A stretch of DNA of 17,211 nucleotides from Candidatus Neomicrothrix sp. UBA7388 (GTDB lineage Bacteria > Actinomycetota > Acidimicrobiia > Acidimicrobiales > Poriferisodalaceae): assembly GCA_002470695.1 (NCBI GenBank), contig DKNM01000019.1, forward strand, positions 104,170 to 121,380. The letters run 5' to 3'. Positions 12,051-17,211 of this stretch are shown one piece after another. The notes beneath the pieces are model-generated. The model saw only the letters and a list, made by a program, of their open reading frames with translations, had not been told where the DNA came from and did not search any database. Positions within the stretch are counted from its first letter, which is position 1. Each line of letters starts with the position of its first letter. The position numbers and the translations under genes were made by a program.

Positions 12051-14612
12051 TCAGCGACCAACCTGGCTGCTTTCCCTTTCCCGAAGCTTTACGTTCACTT
12101 GTAATTTTTCAAGGTGTTGGTCCAAGGTTTGTTGGCCCTGTGGAATCGGATGTTCTTCGAAAAATTGGGTAACCTCAGCGGCCAGTTTGGGAGTGGATAG
12201 AGAGCGGATACCGCCCACCATTCTGGGGATCGAATTCTGTGGAAAGGCCGTATTTAATTCTTCCCACCTGTCACGGATGAATTGCCAAGCTAATTCGCCG
12301 TGCTTTCGGTGACCCATTGCTGCGCCCAGTAGATATGGCGCATTCTGCGACCGCACTTCCGAAACGAATAATTCGAGAGTTTTGTGGAAAAGCTCTACGT
12401 CTCCTACCTCAAGTAAAGACATCAAATAGCGCACTTCGAGTTGTGGTGTCGGAGCGTCCCTATATAGCTCCACTAATTCAGCGTGTGTCTCGTAGTCTCC
12501 AGCGGACGCTACAACTCGAATTGACGCGGCCGCAAGGTTAGGTTCTGTCGGCCTTCCTTCTTTGTCGTCGGCGAATATCGCTGCCGCTAAATCCCTGATG
12601 GATTGGTCTTCGCCTGTAGTGCCAGCTGCGGCAAATAGTAGAGCTCTTAGCTCTCGGTCCAAGTCCGGTTCGCCATCGATAGGCTCAAGCCCAAGAACCC
12701 CTAAGGCTGTAGTTGATAGGTCTCTGATTAACACCTGCAGATGCTGCTGCCCCAGTTCGTCGGCAATGAAGTGAAGCTGCTCGAGTGCCGAGATTATTCT
12801 TTGCCAGACTCCCAAATCGGTTTCCGCTACCAGGCCTGTAACAAGTGCAATAAAAGTGGCTGCTTGTGTACTGCCAGCGAGGACTGAGGACCAAGTGTCG
12901 TCAACCAGTCCGTAACGTTCTGCGGGCGAGAGAACATCGAGTGCTCGACTTGATAGGGCCGCAAGGAGTTCGTCGTTATAGGTGACTCGATAAAAGCCAT
13001 GACCGCCCGCGTTGACCACTACCCAGTCTGGAGAAGCCCCTAGATTAATGACGACATCGGAATCCTCAAGAAGAAGACGTGTTTCGGTGACTTCGGAGCC
13101 AATTTGGCATCGAATAATTAACGGTACGTGCCATAAAGCTGTGGCGACCTGTGAATAACCGAACCGGGACTGACTTACTCTGATTCCGTTGTCGTGGGGA
13201 TCTACGGTTATCAATGGATACCCACCCTGAAATATCCAAGTATCCATGGCAGCTCGAACTGGGACCCCTGTTGCGACCTCGAGAGAGTCCCAAAGGTCAG
13301 TAGTCGTAGTGTTAGCGAAACTGTGATCCATCAGATATTGCTTTACACCACCTCGAAATTGATCAACGCCCAAGAACTGCTCCAGCATTCTTACGACGGC
13401 CGCACCTTTCTCGTAGGTGAGAATGTCGTACATTGCCTCTGCGTCCTCTGGCGAAATCACCTCGAACTCAATCGGGCGAGTCGAAACGAGGGAGTCGGTG
13501 TCGAAGGCCGCAGCCCTTTCGACGCAAAATCCATCCCAACGACGCCATTCGGGTCGAAATGCGTCCGTAGTAGCTACTTGCATGAAGGTCGCAAAAGCCT
13601 CCTTAAGCCATATGCCGTTCCACCAGTCCATAGTCACTAAATTGCCAAACCACATGTGCGCTATTTCATGAGCGATAACATCAACAATGCGCGTCAGTTC
13701 AGCTTGAGTGGTCCGTTCTGGGTCTGCGAGCAAAAGAGTTTCTCTGAAAGTGACGCAACCAAGATTTTCCATGGCTCCAAACGCGAAATCGGGCACCGCA
13801 ACTAAGTCGAGCTTTCCCGCTGGATATGGAATCCCGTAATAGTTGACAAGCCATCGAAGGCTAAACTCTCCTGCTTGCAAGCCGAAGTCAGTGAGATTTG
13901 CTTTGCCTGGGACATGGACGATGCGGAGTGGCACTCCATCCACATCCACCGGGTCCGTAGCCTCGAGTTCCCCAACAATGAAGGCAACTAGATAAGTAGA
14001 CATAATCATCGTGTCTGCGAAGCGATCTTCTCGCTTTCCATCTTCGATGGGAAGCGAACTCACCAGCTCGCCGCAACTAATCGCCATTAGCGAATCTTTG
14101 ACGCGAAGTGTTACGCCGAATGACGCCTTAAGGTCGGGCTCGTCAAAGCAGGGAAAAGCGCGTCGAGCGTTAGTCGATTCGAATTGAGTTGTCGCAATAA
14201 CATGCTCCAGGCCAGACTCGTCTTTCCAGGTGGATCGGTAAAACCCCCTGAGTTTGTCATTAAGAATTCCTTTGAAAGAACATCGCAAATTGGCTCGGCC
14301 TGGTTGTAGGACCACCGGAAAAGCAAAGTTCACCCGTTCGAGATCCTGATCGAAGTCCACCGAGCTTGCCTGAACGGCTTCGTTCTGTTCAATCCACACG
14401 TTGTCAATCTCTAACTCCGCTGCATTGAGCACTACCGTGTCAGTCTCACTGACAATGTCTAGGGTTATGCTGACCTCCCCTACGAATGATGCGTTGTCAA
14501 GATCGGGTTCAAGTTCGAGCTCATAATGCACAGGCAATATGTGCCTGGGTAGCCGGTGGGGGTTCTGCTGGGTCACAGGCCGAACCCTAGCGGGCGTAAT
14601 AGCGGACTTCAC
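12051..14612 (-). CDS. pepN: M1-family aminopeptidase N
   Basis: 853 residues from GTG at 14612. The exopeptidase motif GAMEN lies at 279-283 and the zinc motif HEIAH at 315-319 with the third ligand Glu338 (HExxH-18-E). The transition-state tyrosine is Tyr400 in LTYEKG. The remaining ~450 residues form the helical C-terminal ERAP1_C-like domain. There is no signal peptide, so it should be cytosolic and remove N-terminal amino acids from peptides. The active site is complete. Another GTG at codon 13 (before TQQNPHRLPR) is an alternative start, since family similarity begins near NPHRLPRHILPVHYE and neither start has a clear Shine-Dalgarno. The 45-base gap to the divergent kinase gene must carry both promoters. 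A 50-codon ORF follows 12 bases downstream. Confidence 0.94.
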   Translation of the reverse strand: MKSAITPARVRPVTQQNPHRLPRHILPVHYELELEPDLDNASFVGEVSITLDIVSETDTVVLNAAELEIDNVWIEQNEAVQASSVDFDQDLERVNFAFPVVLQPGRANLRCSFKGILNDKLRGFYRSTWKDESGLEHVIATTQFESTNARRAFPCFDEPDLKASFGVTLRVKDSLMAISCGELVSSLPIEDGKREDRFADTMIMSTYLVAFIVGELEATDPVDVDGVPLRIVHVPGKANLTDFGLQAGEFSLRWLVNYYGIPYPAGKLDLVAVPDFAFGAMENLGCVTFRETLLLADPERTTQAELTRIVDVIAHEIAHMWFGNLVTMDWWNGIWLKEAFATFMQVATTDAFRPEWRRWDGFCVERAAAFDTDSLVSTRPIEFEVISPEDAEAMYDILTYEKGAAVVRMLEQFLGVDQFRGGVKQYLMDHSFANTTTTDLWDSLEVATGVPVRAAMDTWIFQGGYPLITVDPHDNGIRVSQSRFGYSQVATALWHVPLIIRCQIGSEVTETRLLLEDSDVVINLGASPDWVVVNAGGHGFYRVTYNDELLAALSSRALDVLSPAERYGLVDDTWSSVLAGSTQAATFIALVTGLVAETDLGVWQRIISALEQLHFIADELGQQHLQVLIRDLSTTALGVLGLEPIDGEPDLDRELRALLFAAAGTTGEDQSIRDLAAAIFADDKEGRPTEPNLAAASIRVVASAGDYETHAELVELYRDAPTPQLEVRYLMSLLEVGDVELFHKTLELFVSEVRSQNAPYLLGAAMGHRKHGELAWQFIRDRWEELNTAFPQNSIPRMVGGIRSLSTPKLAAEVTQFFEEHPIPQGQQTLDQHLEKLQVNVKLRERESSQVGR

Positions 14613-14657
14613 AGTGAGAAGTCGCTAGTGTGCTGAAAGTCGACACAGAAACGAATT

Positions 14658-15656
14658 ATGACTCCTGTAAGCCCTCAACTTGACATTGACGTGGTTGGTT
14701 TTGGTAACGCCCTTGTTGACGTATTGTCTCATCAGGAAGACCAATTCATTGATGATATCGGAGCCATAAAAGGCGCTATGAATCTCATTGACAAAAAGCG
14801 CTCAAACCACTTATACGGATTAGTGGAGGAGCGGACTACCGTCTCCGGAGGATCGGCTGCAAACACAATTATTGGTGTCAATTCGTTTGGTGGCTCATGT
14901 GCCTATATAGGTCGAGTCGCTGCGGACGATCTGGGCGAAGTTTTTCACGAAGACATGAGCCGCCTCGGCATAGTGCATACAACCCCCTTCGCTCCGACTG
15001 AGGATCCAACCGGGCGGTGCATTGTTTTTGTTACCCCCGATGGAGAAAGAACGCTAAACACCTTTCTCGGCTCCTCTAACGGACTTAAATCCTCGGATGT
15101 CGATATGGAGCTTGTGAAACGAGCCAAGCTGCTTTTCTTGGAGGGCTACCTTTGGGATCCCCCCGAGGCCAAAGCCGCCATGCGTTACGCCGCATCTGGA
15201 GTGGAGCCAGGTGGCAGAGTTGCTCTGACATTGTCGGACCAATTTTGTGTTGATCGTCATCGCGCCTCCTTCATGGATCTTATTGATGACTATGTAGATG
15301 TCTTATTTGCTAATGATTTCGAAATCCAATCATTATTTGAGGTAGAGCAACTCGAACCGGCACTGAACTTGATAAGTGAGCGGGTTGAATTAGCCGCAAT
15401 AACGTTGGGGGCAGAAGGTTCCGTATTAATTACTCCCGGTGATCGAACTTATATCGCAGCCGACCCAGTAGCCCGTGTTATCGACAAGACCGGAGCTGGA
15501 GACCTTTACGCATCAGGGGTCCTATACGGTTTGGCGAGAGGATACGACCTTGAAAGGTCTGGAAAGTTAGGTTCCTTGGCCGCCGAAGAAGTTATAGGCC
15601 ACATTGGTCCAAGACCCGAGGTTTCACTGAAGGCTCTCGCTGGCGACCTTGCCTGA
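14658..15656 (+). CDS. PfkB-family carbohydrate/adenosine kinase (adenosine kinase-like)
   Basis: 332 residues. Signatures are GFGNALVDVL at 14-23, SGGSAANT at 63-70 in the nucleoside/sugar site, EGYLWDPP at 162-169, TLSDQFCVDRHR at 191-202, LFANDFE at 216-222, and KTGAGD at 277-282 with the catalytic base Asp282. The EGYLWDPP and LSDxFCVDRHR blocks are those seen in bacterial proteins annotated as adenosine kinase, in contrast to ribokinase or fructokinase. It would phosphorylate adenosine to AMP with ATP in the cytosol. The substrate has been tested for few bacterial members, so related nucleosides or sugars remain possible. The start is ATG at 14658, close to the divergent pepN start, and no strong ribosome-binding site is seen. 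Its stop is 8 bases from that of the convergent mutase gene. Confidence 0.87.
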   Translation: MTPVSPQLDIDVVGFGNALVDVLSHQEDQFIDDIGAIKGAMNLIDKKRSNHLYGLVEERTTVSGGSAANTIIGVNSFGGSCAYIGRVAADDLGEVFHEDMSRLGIVHTTPFAPTEDPTGRCIVFVTPDGERTLNTFLGSSNGLKSSDVDMELVKRAKLLFLEGYLWDPPEAKAAMRYAASGVEPGGRVALTLSDQFCVDRHRASFMDLIDDYVDVLFANDFEIQSLFEVEQLEPALNLISERVELAAITLGAEGSVLITPGDRTYIAADPVARVIDKTGAGDLYASGVLYGLARGYDLERSGKLGSLAAEEVIGHIGPRPEVSLKALAGDLA

Positions 15657-15664
15657 TTGGCGTT

Positions 15665-17211
15665 TTAGGTAAACCACGACAAAACAAAAGTTCCGAGCGA
15701 AGCTAGATCTTGTTTACTTGCTGATCTTGCTTCTCGAATATTTGTTGGAGCTTCTAGGGTTACTTGCTCCATGTAGATCTTGACCTTTGGTTCCGTGCCA
15801 CTCGGCCGAATTGCGACCCTAAGGCCACCCTCAGCGCGAAACTGAAGCAGATTAGTAGAACTAGGCGCAGGCGCATCCAACCAATCGATTACTTCTGTCA
15901 CCTCATGCCCGTTGAGATGAAGAGGTGGCTTGTTCCTCAAGGAGTTGAGCGTAGCGTCGACTAATTCGGGATCGAATTGGCCACTCACTTGGTCCGTTAC
16001 AAATAAACCGATTTGTTGGGCCAGTTCGTCCAGGCGCTCTAAGGGGCCTTTGCCAAGTGCTTTAAGGTCAGAAACGAGCCTCAGAAAGGCAATTGCTGAA
16101 CTAATCCCATCCTTGTCGAGCACTTCGCTAGTGACGGAGTACCCGAGCGCTTCCTCATATCCGAAGATCCATTGCTTTGTGGGGTGCGTGATAGCGGGCT
16201 CCATAATCCACTTAAAGCCGGTAAGGGTTCGTACATGTTCAATGTCATGGGCTTTACACAAAGCAATAACGGCTTCGGAAGAAACGACAGAACTTGCGCT
16301 TAGCCGCGTGTCACCTGAAGTCACTCTTATCTGGTAATCACACAGGAGTAGACCCAATTCATCGCCAGTGAGTTGGCGCCACTCTTCGTCGGAGCGAATA
16401 ACAACGGCCAAACGATCTGCATCAGGGTCGTTCGCTAAAATAAGTCCTACACCCTCGTCTTCCGCTTTGAGTTTTGCCAGGTGTAGTGTCCCGGGCTCCT
16501 CAGGGTTTGGGAATGGCAGTCCGGGAAATGATCCGTCGGGATCAAATTGTTTTTCAACTCTTATTGGTGGCTGTAATCCCGCTCGAACACAAGCACTCTC
16601 CAATGCGTCGCCTCCAACTCCACAAAGCGGTGTGTAGACCCAATTGATTCCATCAGCCTTGCAATTATCTTCACCGGGAGTTATTACGGATTTGACATAA
16701 CCTGCCACGGCTTGGGATGCGTTTAAATAACTAATTTCCGATTCCGAAGAAAGTTCAGCCTCCAGAGGCAAGGAGGAAAAATCCATGAACGACTCAATTG
16801 CCTTGGCGGCAACTGGACGAATTTGAGTTCCGTCGCTTCCATACACTTTGTAACCGCCATCACTAGCAGGATTATGACTCGCAGTAACCACGATGGCTGC
16901 CCCCGCAGCCTGATGGCGCTGGTTCCAGACGACGACGGGAGTAGGACAAGGTTCGTCAATGAGCCAACAAGGAATGCCCAGAGCGGTTAAGAGTCGAGCA
17001 GTATCTGTCGCGTACAAGTTGGAGTCTGGGCGAGCATCATACCCGATTACGACCCCCCGCTCTTCTAGACCCTCACGCAGAAGGTAGAAGCCTATGGCTC
17101 TAGCCGCCACGCGAACCGTAACCCGGTTCATCCGAGTTGGACCTATCCCTCGCTCTGCTCTAAGCCCGGCGGTACCGAAGGAAATCTGGGAGGCAAATAA
17201 TTTCGCAATAC
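15665..17211 (-). CDS. Phosphomannomutase/phosphoglucomutase (alpha-D-phosphohexomutase), 5' end beyond the window
   Basis: Over 514 residues are visible. The frame is open to position 17211, so the ATG at 17131 is internal: upstream codons encode SFGTAGLRAERGIGPTR, the conserved family N-terminus. The true start lies to the right of the window. Motifs in order are TASHNP with the phosphorylated serine (codon 16879-16877), the metal loop DPDADR (about 16400-16430), the sugar-binding GYEEALGY (about 16139-16162) and the phosphate-binding RPSGTEPKVKIY (about 15770-15808). All four active-site loops are intact. It interconverts hexose 1- and 6-phosphates, supplying mannose-1-P or glucose-1-P for polysaccharide and glycolipid synthesis. 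Length and motif forms fit the long bacterial PGM/PMM type; mannose versus glucose preference is not readable. Confidence 0.93.
   Translation of the reverse strand, partial: IAKLFASQISFGTAGLRAERGIGPTRMNRVTVRVAARAIGFYLLREGLEERGVVIGYDARPDSNLYATDTARLLTALGIPCWLIDEPCPTPVVVWNQRHQAAGAAIVVTASHNPASDGGYKVYGSDGTQIRPVAAKAIESFMDFSSLPLEAELSSESEISYLNASQAVAGYVKSVITPGEDNCKADGINWVYTPLCGVGGDALESACVRAGLQPPIRVEKQFDPDGSFPGLPFPNPEEPGTLHLAKLKAEDEGVGLILANDPDADRLAVVIRSDEEWRQLTGDELGLLLCDYQIRVTSGDTRLSASSVVSSEAVIALCKAHDIEHVRTLTGFKWIMEPAITHPTKQWIFGYEEALGYSVTSEVLDKDGISSAIAFLRLVSDLKALGKGPLERLDELAQQIGLFVTDQVSGQFDPELVDATLNSLRNKPPLHLNGHEVTEVIDWLDAPAPSSTNLLQFRAEGGLRVAIRPSGTEPKVKIYMEQVTLEAPTNIREARSASKQDLASLGTFVLSWFT

Noticed and set aside
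15646..15670. Possible bidirectional terminator between the kinase and the mutase
   Set aside because: Only a 3-base-pair GCC/GGC stem plus an outer ACCT/AGGT pair with an internal loop can be drawn; too weak to annotate.
1..17211. Mobile elements, CRISPR array, toxin-antitoxin or defence genes
   Set aside because: No transposase, integrase, regular direct-repeat array or defence domain was seen. Genes are housekeeping types, and the one tRNA has no flanking duplicate or integrase to suggest an attachment site.

Overview
The window looks like chromosomal DNA of an actinomycetote, with roughly balanced base composition by eye. The best evidence is a SepX/GlpR-type divisome membrane protein downstream of a gephyrin-like MoeA, with a Ruc-like (serine-tailed FmdB) gene divergent from that MoeA. 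Frequent TTG and GTG starts and weak ribosome-binding sites agree with this. A marine Acidimicrobiia-type lineage is my guess, not something the sequence proves. There is no insertion sequence, phage gene, CRISPR array or stretch over 300 bases without a gene; the largest gap is about 170 bases (9530-9702).

Layout, left to right. (1) A minus-strand run reads out of the window: a flippase-like/LPG-synthase-TM membrane protein (880-1914), a PAP2-family membrane phosphatase/transferase (59-883), then the first 16 codons of what looks like dxs (1-50). (2) A plus-strand run follows: tldD, tldE (TTGA overlap), a PHP-domain phosphoesterase and uppP (1974-6346). (3) A zinc-ribbon FmdB/Ruc-like gene lies on the minus strand (6366-6674), divergent from a plus-strand group moeA, moaA, moaC and sepX/glpR (6793-10215). 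(4) A tRNA-Ala(CGC) gene (10295-10367) sits 32 bases before a SCO-type copper lipoprotein, followed by a caa3-type CtaG (10400-11889). (5) A 50-residue membrane ORF (11886-12038) and an M1 aminopeptidase N (12051-14612) lie on the minus strand. (6) A PfkB-family adenosine kinase-like gene (14658-15656) meets a phosphomannomutase/phosphoglucomutase (15665 to the right edge, 5' end missing) tail to tail.

How the genes fit together. MoaA and MoaC make cyclic pyranopterin monophosphate and MoeA inserts molybdate at the end of the cofactor pathway. In Corynebacterium a MoeA-like protein (Glp) and its membrane receptor GlpR work in cell division, so the moeA...glpR pairing may serve division as well as, or instead of, cofactor synthesis. 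SCO and CtaG together point to copper insertion into an aa3/caa3 cytochrome oxidase. Dxs (precursor supply), UppP (carrier recycling) and the PAP2/flippase-like pair share a polyprenyl-lipid and envelope theme, with the sugar-phosphate mutase possibly feeding glycan precursors. TldD/TldE and PepN are peptide-processing enzymes. The main observation of interest is the ruc-moeA-moaA-moaC-glpR neighbourhood. I saw nothing that amounts to a clearly new defence or mobile system.
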